This document shows, one piece after another, positions 22,035 through 32,210 of a stretch of 64,000 nt of DNA (position 1 is its first letter; each line of letters starts with the position of its first letter). The position numbers were made by a program, and so were the translations under genes. The DNA comes from Strigamia acuminata. Lineage: Eukaryota > Arthropoda > Chilopoda > Geophilomorpha > Linotaeniidae. The stretch spans positions 7,178,501 through 7,242,500 of the forward strand of contig OX442318.1 in assembly GCA_949358305.1 (NCBI GenBank). Direction: 5' to 3'. Under the pieces are notes generated by a model. The model saw nothing but the letters and a program-made list of their open reading frames with translations, searched no databases and was not told where the DNA came from.

Positions 22035-22400
22035 TAGACGTAGAACTATGTCTTAAAAGAACAGTCCTTTTTGGCGGAAATGTAAACCAGCAACAGAAAT
22101 AGCGACTGGTGCCAACTCCAATTGTTGTCAAACCTTAACCTAACCACAAGCTCACAAGCAAACCTCACAATGCCGTGATGTGAAACATTTCCCATCAAGA
22201 GATGGCGCTCAAACAACCCCAGGAATCAACAATCTAGCAACAACATAACCCAATGTGCACAGACACATTTCTTACTTCTCTCACCACAGACCAATACTGA
22301 CAGCATACGCACCAACAAACGACAACAACTCCTAGCGCCACTCCTGCCAGAATGTAGTTCTGCGCAATCTCTTGTCAAAGATGACGCAACGACACACCCC
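22035..22400. mobile_element. GTAGAACTAC-ended repeat, copy 2
   Basis: Inverse copy of 19335-19655. It runs from GACGTAGAACTATGTCTTAA to CCAGAATGTAGTTCTGCG. Confidence 0.75.
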
Positions 22401-22477
22401 AGACATAGTTCTACGCGTTCCATTTATTTGTACACTAAAAAAAATACATTTTACATTACCCCGCCTTTTTTTTTCTA

Positions 22478-22508
22478 CTTAACTTAACCTAACCTAACCT
22501 AACCTAAA
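22478..22508. repeat. Interstitial (CCTAA)n tract
   Basis: AACCTAACCTAACCTAACCT is an uninterrupted run of the complement of TTAGG, just upstream of the 41-bp array. Confidence 0.85.
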
Positions 22509-22589
22509 CCAGTCCTTGATGTGTATGAATTTATTTTGCGCAAAAATAAGGGAAAATAGTGGTGATATTCACAAATTTAGTGTAAAAGT

Positions 22590-23046
22590 GAGGAATTTTT
22601 AGTGTAAAAAGTAAGGGAAAATAGTGTACATTGCGATTTTTAGTGTAAAAAGTAAGGGAAAATAGTGTACATTGCGATTTTTAGTGTAAAAAGTAAGGGA
22701 AAATAGTGTACATTGCGATTTTTAGTGTAAAAAGTAAGGGAAAATAGTGTACATTGCGATTTTTAGTGTAAAAAGTAAGGGAAAATAGTGTACATTGCGA
22801 TTTTTAGTGTAAAAAGTAAGGGAAAATAGTGTACATTGCGATTTTTAGTGTAAAAAGTAAGGGAAAATAGTGTACATTGCGATTTTTAGTGTAAAAAGTA
22901 AGGGAAAATAGTGTACATTGCGATTTTTAGTGTAAAAAGTAAGGGAAAATAGTGTACATTGCGATTTTTAGTGTAAAAAGTAAGGGAAAATAGTGTACAT
23001 TGCGATTTTTAGTGTAAAAAGTAAGGGAAAATAGTGTACATTGCGG
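22590..23046. repeat. 41-bp minisatellite, about 11 identical units
   Basis: Each unit contains AGTGTAAAAAGTAAGGGAAA followed by ATAGTGTACATTGCGATTTT. Apart from the first and last partial units I see no substitutions across more than ten copies, which points to very recent expansion or homogenisation. The TAAGGGAAAAATAGTGTA-like motif also occurs near the ends of the GAGAGTTTGCGGG MITEs. Confidence 0.96.
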
Positions 23047-24155
23047 TCCAGTAACTACTGTTCCTCTTCACAAATTCTACCGTCTGTAGGATCAATATCC
23101 TACAATTAAGATGATCACAAAACTCTTTGAAAGCAGACAGTAGATACTGCAGAATACAATTAAACAGGGTGCAGGTTCAGCAATGAGGCCTCAATTTATC
23201 TCTACAAAAGAACAGGTCCTTAGTCACCTGGGAATTTGACCGTTAAGAGAATTCTGTCGCTATCAAGAGTTCTTTGAAGTGCAATGTGGAAACCAACACA
23301 TGGGACCAATGACTTTAGTTGCATGCCAACGGCAAAGCTATGCTTTCAGCCTTCAAAAGTGTTGATGTTGGAGCTTTCTCATTCATCTGAGTTAGATGGA
23401 TCTGAATAAGAAGAATGCAACGTTGAAATATATTGGATTTACTTGCCATAAACATAAAGAAATAAAAAATACGTTAAGCTAAAATGATTGATATCTGTTA
23501 AGGTGTAGTTTAGATCAAATTGAGGGACTGTCGGTAAACATTACAATCTTACGTAGCCTGTAATTATTTTCTAGTCTGCAGTTTTCCTTTAAGTTGAATT
23601 TTAATTGCCGGGCAATTAAATTTTGAATATTTTGTTTACAACAGCCATAATTCCAACTGCTGGTTGCTTAAATGTATAAACCATAATGCAAATAAGAGGG
23701 GAAACCCATTTCACATAACCTTAGAGGAGAACATCTTTTATCTCTTTCAAATCGGCTATAAACATAAAGAACAGATAATACACACGACTGTAAGAGATAG
23801 GAAAAGCTCATGGAAATGTTTATTGTACATGTTTTTTTCCAGATCTGAGAATAGCATCACTAGCCGCATTCATAAAGTCATTTAGACTAAACAACATTTT
23901 AAACAACATTTAAACTGCTCGTCTTGTTTTAACTTAAAAAACGGCAGCTGATTTACCTGCAAGTTACGCATGAATTTATTTATTTATTTATTTATTTAAA
24001 ACACTCCAGTGGAGTAAGTTACAGGAAAGTTAAGAGGTTTTTTGTTCGTCAAATGTATATTTGTGGATGCGCCAGTGCAGGTGACGGCAATGATAAATGC
24101 ACATAAAAATGCATTTATGAATGCGTTTATTGCTTTCATCAACCTAAGTAAGCAT
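23047..24155. other. oaf intron; nothing recognised
   Basis: No supported exon. A short (ATTT)n run is at about 23968-23998. Confidence 0.4.
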
Positions 24156-24219
24156 CGCCTATACCAATTATCAACAACTAAATGTCGGCCGATACCGATT
24201 ATCGGCAACCAAATATTAA
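24156..24219. repeat. Relic of the hAT-type MITE
   Basis: GGCCGATACCGATTATCGGC and flanking bases resemble the termini of 3999-4396. No paired end is present. Confidence 0.5.
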
Positions 24220-24779
24220 GGGGTTTCGTAAATGACTCGCTGAAGGCGCTGAAGTGATTGTTCCGATAATCACAATCACTGCATTATTGAGGACACACAC
24301 CAAGTCCAAGTGATTATTCTGTATGTAACATGACTTGTTTTTCTTTCTTATTTATTTTATTTATTTATTTATTTTTTTTTAAAATTAAATTAATCATTTA
24401 TTTTAATTTTTTTAAATATTTACAACCTGCTCTTTTCCTTAGCTTAAGCACTCTTCAGCACTGAAAACTCCTTTTCAGACAATTATAAATAATATTATAA
24501 GATTCTTAATAAAGAATAATATCATCTTCTGGATTGAAGCCAATAGAACAATTCAGCAACAACAAAAAGTTCATACATACGGGTACAATGTATGAAACTT
24601 TAAATAAGCGAACAAAGCAAACAAAATCCAGCAACCGAATAATCCTACAAATGCAAACGAAATCAAACAACCGAATAACCCAAGCCGAGCACCTCTTCCT
24701 TTTCCCAAGCTGGTACTGATAACAGTTTAAAAACAAATCCCATTAGAGTAGAAACAGTGATTTTGGAACAACTTCGCAG

Positions 24780-25476
24780 TTACCATATTTCACCGATTAA
24801 GAGTTGCCCTCGAATAGTAGCCGCGGCCGAGACACCAAAAATACCGTATTTTTGCAAAAGGACGCTTCGTTCGAGACGTTCAGACTTCGTTTGGTACATT
24901 AAACAAATGTGACAAACAAAAAACCGAAATTGTAATTGCTGACAAAAATGGCAGTTTTGAATAAAAGCCGCGGCTCTTAACCCTCGAAGGCATAACTAAA
25001 GGCAAAATGTGCCGTTCTGGTATAAGGCATTACGGATTTATGGACAATTTTCAGGTCAATTAGTTAAAGCGCCTTTTCAATTTTTGAAAGTTTGCAACTA
25101 ATTTTATAGAGGGCGCTAGTTGTGAACAGTAAAAAAAAATATTTCTTTTACCAACTAGTGGTTGGTTTAAACACTACTGGTAAATGCGAAAAGCTGTTAA
25201 CTGAAGCGCTCTTTCTTAGGCAGCAAAGCCAGCATAATTGTTTTGCTGAAGTTTTAAGCGACAAAAAATTTGCATTTAGCATAATTAATTAAATAAATAA
25301 CCAATGACTTAAAATTTCACCCGAGTTAAGGTTCAGTATGATATAAACAAAATCACAAATTTTCAGCAAATAAAATGGATAGGGAAAAAAATTTTCCTAT
25401 TTAAGAAATAGCTTGTCCATAAATCCGTATAGCCATAGCCTTATGCCTCCAAGGGTTAATCGATAAAATACCGTAT
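24780..25476. mobile_element. ACCGTATTT-ended repeat, split by a TTAA insertion
   Basis: The left part (24780-24980) starts TACCATATTTCACCGATTAA. The right tail (25456-25476) is TTAATCGATAAAATACCG, its inverse. Between them sits the MITE at 24981-25455. A 202-bp left part plus the tail reconstitutes a short element with matching ends. Confidence 0.7.
24981..25455. mobile_element. TTAA-type (piggyBac-like) MITE, family 2
   Basis: Bounded by TTAA at 24977-24980 and 25456-25459. The ends are CCCTCGAAGGCATAA and its inverse (TTATGCCTCCAAGGG). A second inverted pair inside reads ACGGATTTATGGACAA / TTGTCCATAAATCCGT. TTAA duplication plus a CCC start is typical of piggyBac elements. There is no transposase frame. 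Confidence 0.85.
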
Positions 25477-25893
25477 ACCGTATAACCTTGCGTACAATGC
25501 GACCCTGCGTATAATGCGACCCCCCATTTTAAGGCGCCATTTTTGTAAAAAATGGTGTACGCGCATATAATGCGAGTTACCGTAATGGTGTGCCACAACA
25601 ATGGAAAAAGACAAAAGTAAAGTTTATTTATTTAGGCGAAAGGAAATTTTAAAATCCAAAAAATCGTTTTTACTGTTGGTTGGATTGTTGTATTGTTGGA
25701 TTCCTGCATTATTCAATTGTTGGATTGCGAAATGCGCACATAGTAAGGACGAAATAAGAAACGTAGTACGTATGTTAGTTAAATTTTTTATTTTGTTACG
25801 CGCGTATAGTGCGACCCCCCCCCCCCCCCGCCCCCAATTCGAAGTCCAAAATCCGCCATAAATATTTCGCACTGTACGCCAGGTTATACGGTA
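25476..25893. mobile_element. TACCGTATAACCTKGCGTAC-ended MITE
   Basis: TACCGTATAACCTTGCGTAC on the left pairs with GTACGCCAGGTTATACGGTA on the right, with TA flanks. The interior has two ATAATGCGAC-type repeats and a C15 run at 25815-25829. It abuts the previous element. Confidence 0.85.
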
Positions 25894-27177
25894 ATTTTTT
25901 TTAAAAAACAAACCCTCTTTAATTACAGACCTTATCACATTTTTTCCCATTAAATCGATCCTTTCGGTACAATTTAAATCACATTCTTCCACCTTATCAA
26001 CAAACATCAACAACGTCAAACCACGAGGCATCCGACCAAATTCGGATATGCCAAGACCCGCGAGAAAATTGCAGCCTGCCAACAACAGCTGCATCTGAAG
26101 TCGCAGCGTAATTCTAAAGAAAATTTTTCATCAAGTCAACTTGATTAAACTTGGCAAACACGACCCCGGGTATGTGGCAAAGCAGAATGCTCTTTAATTA
26201 ATTGCCGCGCCCTTTAAACCAAACCAGCTGATGATGACTGCGACCAGACTCGGAGCAGATAACTTTCAATTTAACGCGAGAGAATATAAAGAGAGAATAT
26301 ATTGGCCAACAGAATCGGTCGTGTCTACCGTTCCGCATTAGCCGCCGCGCGATCTAATCCAGTGCAACTACGGCCAAGATTCATCTTTCCTTTAAAAACA
26401 TGAGGCATTCGGAAAGGAAGGAATCACAAATCTCCCTCTAAAAAGCGATGCATCACGGCAGGAGTGAAATACGGGCAGAAATGAATTGAAAAATCGCGCT
26501 AACATTCACCAAAGGGAGTTGAGATTCCTCTTTCGGAGTGCCACGGAGAAGAAATAAGGTTTTGCAAGTGGAATTAAGGTTCCATTGACCGGGTCTCACC
26601 TGCATTTGAATATTGGAAGACATCTGGCAGTGATGAAAGTCGTGAGTGAGGAGGGCATGAAAGATGTGCAATCTAATTGGAATAAGGTTCCCCGAGTTGA
26701 AGGGGAAAAGTGTGTCTGAACATTTTTCCTCGCGTGTCATTTATTTTGTAATATTCAAAATGAAATTTAGTCGACATTTCAATCTAAAGGCGAGTGCTGC
26801 TTTGAATGGGGAATATAGTGGGGGAAAGAAATGAGTGTGATAAGTTAAGCAGAAATGAGAAATTGTGGCTAGGATATAAGTTCAACTAAATTGAATTTTA
26901 GTAAAATGTAGTTGGAAGTCGAAAAGTGGTCATGCTGGAGTTAGGCCCATTTTTGTTTGGTCAAGTTGGTGTGCCTCAGCTCCCGACAAACCATTTTCTG
27001 AGAAATAAATTCATTTTCAGGCCAAACAAATGTATTTTCAAACAAAAATAAGGCATTTTAGGACGAAAATATATTTTTGGGCCAGAAAACGCTTTATTCG
27101 GTAAAAACATACATTTTCCATCCGTATTTCTAAATCCGTCGCTCGGATTGTAATGAAACTTTGTTTGGGGGTTTCTA
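25894..27177. other. oaf intron; possible unassigned minus-strand ORF
   Basis: At about 25935-26095 a minus-strand frame begins MQLLLAGCNFLAGLG and includes VDKVEECDLNCTER. It is preceded by an acceptor-like CGACTTCAG and followed by a weak donor-like AAG|GTCTGT. It does not match any part of OAF that I know. The rest, 26100-27177, is of ordinary composition without a feature. Confidence 0.3.
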
Positions 27178-27422
27178 ACAGTGTTGTTTCTCGTTCACCA
27201 AATGCTGAAATAGTTCAAGTTCCCGTTCATCACTGTGTGATAGCGTTTGCGTTCACGTTCACTATGATTTTTTTCAAAGTGAACTAAGTTCAAGTTCACG
27301 AACTTCAACCAATAGTTCAGTTCACTTTTCCAAATTTTTTTGATAACTACAGTCAAAATTACGTCGCATTATGTCATTTCATATTCACAACGACGTTCCT
27401 GTAACGATTACGCATGCAACAC
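27178..27422. mobile_element. hAT-like CAGTGTTG-ended element
   Basis: CAGTGTTGTTTCTCGTTCAC on the left and GCATGCAACACTG on the right share an inverted 8-bp end, followed by many GTTCACGTTCAC / GTGAAC motifs. The flanking 8-mers do not match, so the assignment rests on the ends alone. Confidence 0.5.
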
Positions 27423-27439
27423 TGGTAGTTTCCATTTAA

Positions 27440-28047
27440 CCCTCAGATGGACAATCTCCAAAGACGACACTTTGGTGTCCATAATGTACCAAATTTGGGA
27501 CAAAATAATTAAATCCGGAAGGCCGTTAGCTTAAGCGCTGTTAGGATAGTGCGAAAAATTGTCGCACTTGGGGCTACTGTTGTTGAGCCAAGAAAATTAA
27601 TTTTTAGTTACGAAAATTAATTTTAAGTGAAAAAGTTTAATTTATCCTAAAAAATTTAATTTTAAGTGAAAAACTTTATTTTATCCCAAAAAATTTAATT
27701 TTAAATGTATATTTTAGCCAGAAATGGAACCGTGTAATCACTTGTGTTGGACTACTAGCGCCACACGGTGTCTGCTGATAAAAATTGGAAGCACTATGTA
27801 GAAGCGCTTTTAAAAGATTGGGAGAAGCCAACTTAAATTTAAGCTGGAATTTCTAAGGGGCAGAATTTTCAAAGGTGAATAAATAAATAAATAATGTTCA
27901 GAACACGCCAATTTTTTTTTTAAACAAACACTATTGTTGTGTGAACAAAGTCAGAAATTTTCAGAAAATTATATTAAACCAAAAAAAAGTTTTCCTATTC
28001 AAGAAGAGTGTTGTCCCAAAATTGGTATAGGGTTGCCCATCTGAGGG
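27440..28047. mobile_element. TTAA-type (piggyBac-like) MITE, family 1
   Basis: Bounded by TTAA at 27436-27439 and 28048-28051. The ends are CCCTCAGATGGACAA and TTGCCCATCTGAGGG. The 608-bp interior has no transposase. Three AAATTTAATTTTAAGTGAAA-like tandem blocks lie at about 27600-27710. Confidence 0.85.
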
Positions 28048-28051
28048 TTAA

Positions 28052-28765
28052 GCAGCCTATAAACAGCTTTTGTTGAAGATAAACCCGACTAAATGACTTT
28101 TCGAATGTAGCTGTACTGAAATCCACTTCTACGTTTACATCAGCAAAGTTTAGAGTGTGACAAGTTGATGGTAACTTTTGCCTGCTTCGAGCACTTTGTC
28201 CCTTTCACTTAAGCTGGAAGTGACACCAATATTGGTGAAAGCAAAATTGTGTCACAACATGTTTGGCTTTCGGTCATTTTACACTTCAGTTTCGGCCAAG
28301 CAAAGCTGCTACAACTTTACTAACTGCTCCCCCTATAGCAGATCATTTATAATGATCGTTTCCCCATAACTTTGTCAAATTACTTGCACAGTAAATCGCT
28401 AAGCATCACACCAACTTTAACATAAAGCTGATGGAAACAGGAAGCAGAAGATCAAGTATAAAAAAAATTGTTGGTTATGGTAATATTTCACCATTATCTA
28501 GAGAATTCAACTTCAATTTGACAAGTTGCACCCAGAATATACATATTTTAGTGAAAAAAATCAAGAAATATTGCAAAAAAAAATTTGTTTTGACATTTTT
28601 TAGAATTGTAGATGGTATTTGTCTGCAGCCATTGCAATTTCCTGGAAGAATAAGTGATTTGTACTCTTTAAATGCCTTATAAAAGATGGAAGTGATAAAA
28701 ATTCCATCATAACTTGTAAACGTCATGCCCTTCAGAGTCACTTATACATACAGTATTACCCCGCT
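28052..28765. other. oaf intron; part of a dispersed repeat
   Basis: The segment 28640-28750 (AAATGCCTTATAAAAG, then CATAACTTG…CAC, then GTCACTTATA) is similar to 35120-35200, so both are copies of an undefined repeat. Nothing else was recognised. Confidence 0.4.
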
Positions 28766-28769
28766 TTAA

Positions 28770-29165
28770 CCTTCCCATAGCCATGGCTAATACTTCACAT
28801 GGGCAGCCATGGTCGGTCATTTCTGCCTTCTTTTCAAAAATCCTTCTGCACAATCACATTTTTCCTGGTGCAATCGCATTTTTCCTGGTAAAAGCACCTG
28901 TTTTAGGACTAATTTTAATACGCCACCTAGTGCAAACAGATGGCAAAGCAGTGTACGGCGCTCCCATTAAGGGTGTTTTATGTTATAAATATTAAATTAT
29001 CTTAATAATAATTGAAAAACTATTCGTATTTAGACATTATAAAATAGGAAAAAAAAGTTTTTTAGGAATAAAAGTTAACCTCATTACTTAATTTTCAGGA
29101 AAAAAAGGATTACAGTGATTTTTCCACTTCTGTAAATTTTTTGACCCACCATGGCTATGGGAAGG
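28770..29165. mobile_element. TTAA-type (piggyBac-like) MITE, family 3
   Basis: Bounded by TTAA at 28766-28769 and 29166-29169. The ends are CCTTCCCATAGCCATGG and its exact inverse CCATGGCTATGGGAAGG. The 396-bp interior is non-coding. A relic of one end is at 6001-6074. Confidence 0.9.
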
Positions 29166-29169
29166 TTAA

Positions 29170-29241
29170 GCCGCATGCCGGTATAGTGCGAGTTTTACCG
29201 GCATGCCGATAAACCCCGTTTTTACCGGCATGCCGGTGTAG
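29170..29241. repeat. Triple ACCGGCATGCCGGT palindromes
   Basis: Three near-copies of the 14-bp palindrome ACCGGCATGCCGGT (the first lacks its leading ACCG) are spaced about 28 and 26 bp apart. They lie directly downstream of a TTAA insertion site. Confidence 0.7.
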
Positions 29242-29394
29242 ATGAGTTCGAATTTTTCAAAAAGTGGTGTTTTTTTTTGTAAAAATCACCAAATAATGAT
29301 AGATAAACTTAAAACAGCTAAACAAAAGGAAAGTTTTTTTTTGTCCAGAAGAAAGAAAGAAGAGAAGAAACATAGCTTTGTAGCCTTTTCCTAC

Positions 29395-29529
29395 CTGGCG
29401 TAACTTAGACATGGCATCGGAAGAAATGAACTCGTTTTTCGACAAGCTAGCAACAAAGCACATGACCTGATACTGGCTTTGCCCTCTCTCTTCTTCACCC
29501 AAAACAACGGCGCGGAAGATCTGAGTGTC
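29395..29529 (-). CDS. oaf: out at first (OAF), first visible coding exon
   Basis: A 135-bp exon in phase 0 at both ends. The acceptor is TTATTTACAG (AG at 29531-29530) and the donor is CAG|GTAGGAAA (at 29394). The 45 encoded residues include QIFRAVVLGEEERGQSQY, then QVMCFVASLSKNEF and SSDAMSKLRQ. These match the best conserved block of OAF from insects and vertebrates. The preceding exons, with the signal peptide and the N-terminal beta-rich segment, were searched for by motif in 29.5-64 kb and not seen. The gene therefore probably extends past the window's right edge, with a first visible intron of more than 34 kb. Confidence 0.97.
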
Positions 29530-30360
29530 CTGTAAATAACAAAAAAGAAGGGATTTTTTATAATAAAATTTAGCTAGCAATTGAAAAAAGAAATAATTTT
29601 TCTAAAATGATACAAATTGCATTTCTCTGAGACCGTAAATCAATCCCACGGAATCACCAAATCGTAAATTTTCCACTTTACTACATTTTATTCGAGCATT
29701 TAATATCCCCAACACTCAACATTTTATGGCAATTCACAATTCTGGATTCTCTACATTTATGTTGCAATAAAACAAGCTAATAAATTGACGTCCTACAAAA
29801 GTTTAAAAATACGGTTTAATTATCTGTTCTTCTAATTAAATTACTAGGTGGGTTCATTAAATAACTTAGACGAGCAAATATTCAAATAACGTCATGATCG
29901 CACATTTCGGCGGAGATTAGTCTTCGTCTTGGTTGACTCTAATCGGATTGCTGCAGCCAAGATGAAAGACAAAATCCGTCCAAATGAAGCCTACCGTCTT
30001 TCCCTGAAAACAAGACCATGGTCTTGTATTTGAATATAACACAACCCTGGTTTTGTATTCGAATACAACACTATGGTGTTATACTACCCGCACCCATGTG
30101 TATTGGGCCGCTTGTATTTTTTTATGTTAAAAAAATAAAATCGTAAAATTCAAACCCTAAAAAATGTTTTTAATCAAAATAAATAAGTGCAACTTATACT
30201 AGTAGAACAAACATTGGGCTTTATTTAAAAAAAAAAAATTTTTTTTTTAACTTAAATGGGCCAAAAGTTATGGCTATTTGAATTTGCGCCACCACGCTAA
30301 TTGCCTCAGGTGAGTTGGGCCGACAGAAAAAGCTTAGCACCACATCCAAAAAATCACACA
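29530..30360. other. No gene seen; presumed oaf intron
   Basis: Contains a perfect 16-bp palindrome CAAGACCATGGTCTTG near 30010-30026 and A/T runs at 30220-30250. No exon is supported. Confidence 0.4.
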
Positions 30361-30735
30361 AAAAACTCCAGACTGTATACTACTACTAGGAGAAGTAGTT
30401 TTGATTTTTTTTTATTGTTGTGATTGTTATGACTAGTTTAGTTAATGTTATTTTGATTTTATTTATTAAAAAATGTTATTTCCATCATTAAAATGAAGTT
30501 TTACACATTAAAAAATGTCAAACTCATGTTTGTTGTGTTTATTGCTTACATCGTCTGGAAGTTTAAATTTTAGGCCGTTGCCTAGGCAATCGATTGCAAT
30601 GTCTGTACATTGTAATGCAATTTTGGTGTTTGGGTCTACTTTTGTGGATCACTACACCAGTAAACTGGCTCAACCAATGGGAGTACACATTGTGAGGTGT
30701 CTTTTTGAGTGCAACTCGAGTATAGTGGCGGCGTG
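30361..30735. mobile_element. Long-TIR CCAAT-box MITE, left arm missing
   Basis: The interior from CTCCAGACTGTATACTACTA to the right arm (GTAAACTGGCTCAACCAATG, ending GCAACTCGAGTATAG) matches 62165-62544 closely. The left arm is absent. Confidence 0.8.
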
Positions 30736-31262
30736 ATGCACTATAAAAGCTTTTACCTAAATCATACTTTTTTATATTTACACGTCACCGACATGACATT
30801 GTAGATAATTTTTATTTCTTCTCTTATTTCAATGTAAATTTCTATTTAAATTTACAGACAATAAATGTGCCGCAATAAAATTAACTTTTGAAAAAACAAC
30901 AAAACATCTAGTTGATCCATTAAAAATCGATTTCCAAGTTTTTTTTGGTGCTGTTTACACACGCAATTCGGTTAACCTTCCGTCACCTGACAAAATAGAC
31001 ATTTGTGCACACCTTCCCTATTGAATTGGAAATTTCTCTCCCTTGAATATAGAGCTCTGATTTCTTTTGAACTCAGATTCCCTGGTTTCTATCAGATAAG
31101 AGTTTTCTATATTTTGCAAGACGACATAATGTGGCGGTTACGCCACCTGCTAACAGCAAATGTTTACTGCACGTGCTCAGTTCTGCTATTAACTACTACA
31201 TTTGCATTTAATGAGAACTTGTGGAATGTTGCTTTCGATTGCCGATTAACATTTATATTTCC

Positions 31263-31588
31263 GGAACGGCTCATCATGCCGGTCACCCGTTTTCATTAGA
31301 ACACAGAAGTTAAGCAGCATTGGGCCTAGTCAGTATTTGGATTGGCGACTGGCTGGGAATCTCAGTTGTTTCTCATCCTTGTCTGACTAAGGTACTGTTT
31401 CTAGGGCAAGAACATCTGCCACCCGCCTCCAATTGGCTTTTCTGTGGTTTTCCCAGCTGTCGGTGCAAATGCAAGGTTGGGGCCTTAACAAAGTCGTCCC
31501 ACAGATTGCGGCTTGCATGGCTTAAATCCACACACAAGTATTCCACTTATGGGGCCATAACCATGCTAAGAGTCACACTACTTATACT
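31263..31588 (+). mobile_element. 5S-rRNA-derived SINE (SINE3 type), longest copy
   Basis: The head follows 5S rRNA: AGAAGTTAAGCAGCATTGGG (A box/intermediate element) then GTCAGTATTTGGATTGGCGA and CTGGGAA (C box). These are the positions an RNA polymerase III type 1 promoter would use. The body (TTGTCTGACTAAGGTACTG, then AGAACATCTGCCACC) is shared with 41638-41915. The end (CCATGCTAAGAGTCACACTA) recurs at about 44170-44215. No A-rich tail or clear target duplication is visible. Copies diverge enough to be old. Confidence 0.85.
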
Positions 31589-31672
31589 AAGTACTGACTA
31601 GGCCCTATGCTGCTTAGCTAGTGTGTTCTGATGGAAACAGATGACCAGCACAGTGCACCATTCACACAGTTT
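31589..31672 (-). mobile_element. 5S-derived SINE head, inverted copy
   Basis: Minus-strand CTAAGCAGCATAGGGCCTAG then TCAGTACTTAG is another 5S-like head. It faces the end of the copy at 31263-31588 tail to tail and is truncated within the C box. Confidence 0.8.
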
Positions 31673-31764
31673 TTGTTAAATTACGTAACGCCTTAGAGAG
31701 GGGGGGGGGGGCAGTTTCAAATTTTGGTATGGGTTGTTACAATGGGGGAGGAGGGTTTGCAATA

Positions 31765-32210
31765 ATTAGAGATGCGATTTTTGCGGACTTAAAACAGTGA
31801 AATTGCGGGTGGAAAGCGGCATTAAAAAACAGCATTTTGCGGACTTATTGCGGACGTATTGCGGGCTCATCCGGGAAGTTTTTGACCAAAATTTCAAGGT
31901 TTTATACGAAATTTGAAGTTTTTAAAAGAAATTTAAAGTTTTTAAAAGAAATTTGAAGTTTTTAAAGGAAATTTGAAGTTTTTAAAGAAAATTTGAAGTT
32001 TTTAAAGGAAATTTGAAGTTTTTAAAGGAAATTTGAAGTTTTTAAACGAAATTATTACGTGATATATCACACAATAAGCACGTTCACTCTAACGTTCACT
32101 CGATTTTCGTAAGAAACCCCCCAAAATTGGCAAATTGCGGATTATCCGCAAAATTTGCAGTATAACGATCGGATTGCGACAATTGCGGACTTAAAAGTAT
32201 CTCCAATTGC
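31765..32210. repeat. 20-bp tandem array inside a TTGCGGAC-motif repeat
   Basis: About nine units of GAAATTTGAAGTTTTTAAAG lie at 31905-32050. Both sides carry repeated ATTGCGGACTTAAAA motifs and an ATTGCGGATTATCCGCAAAA palindrome, as in some hAT-type ends. The exact boundaries are not resolved. Confidence 0.7.

Noticed and set aside
22590-23046. Regularly spaced repeats as a CRISPR array
   Set aside because: The 41-bp units are contiguous and identical with no unique spacers, and the genome is eukaryotic.
25624-26094. A minus-strand exon of OAF
   Set aside because: The peptide does not match any OAF region, and the OAF exons on either side already join directly without missing residues.
31290-31372. 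A genuine 5S rRNA gene
   Set aside because: Similarity covers only the internal promoter part, the 5' and 3' stem sequences are not maintained, and the same unrelated body follows in several copies; it is a SINE head.
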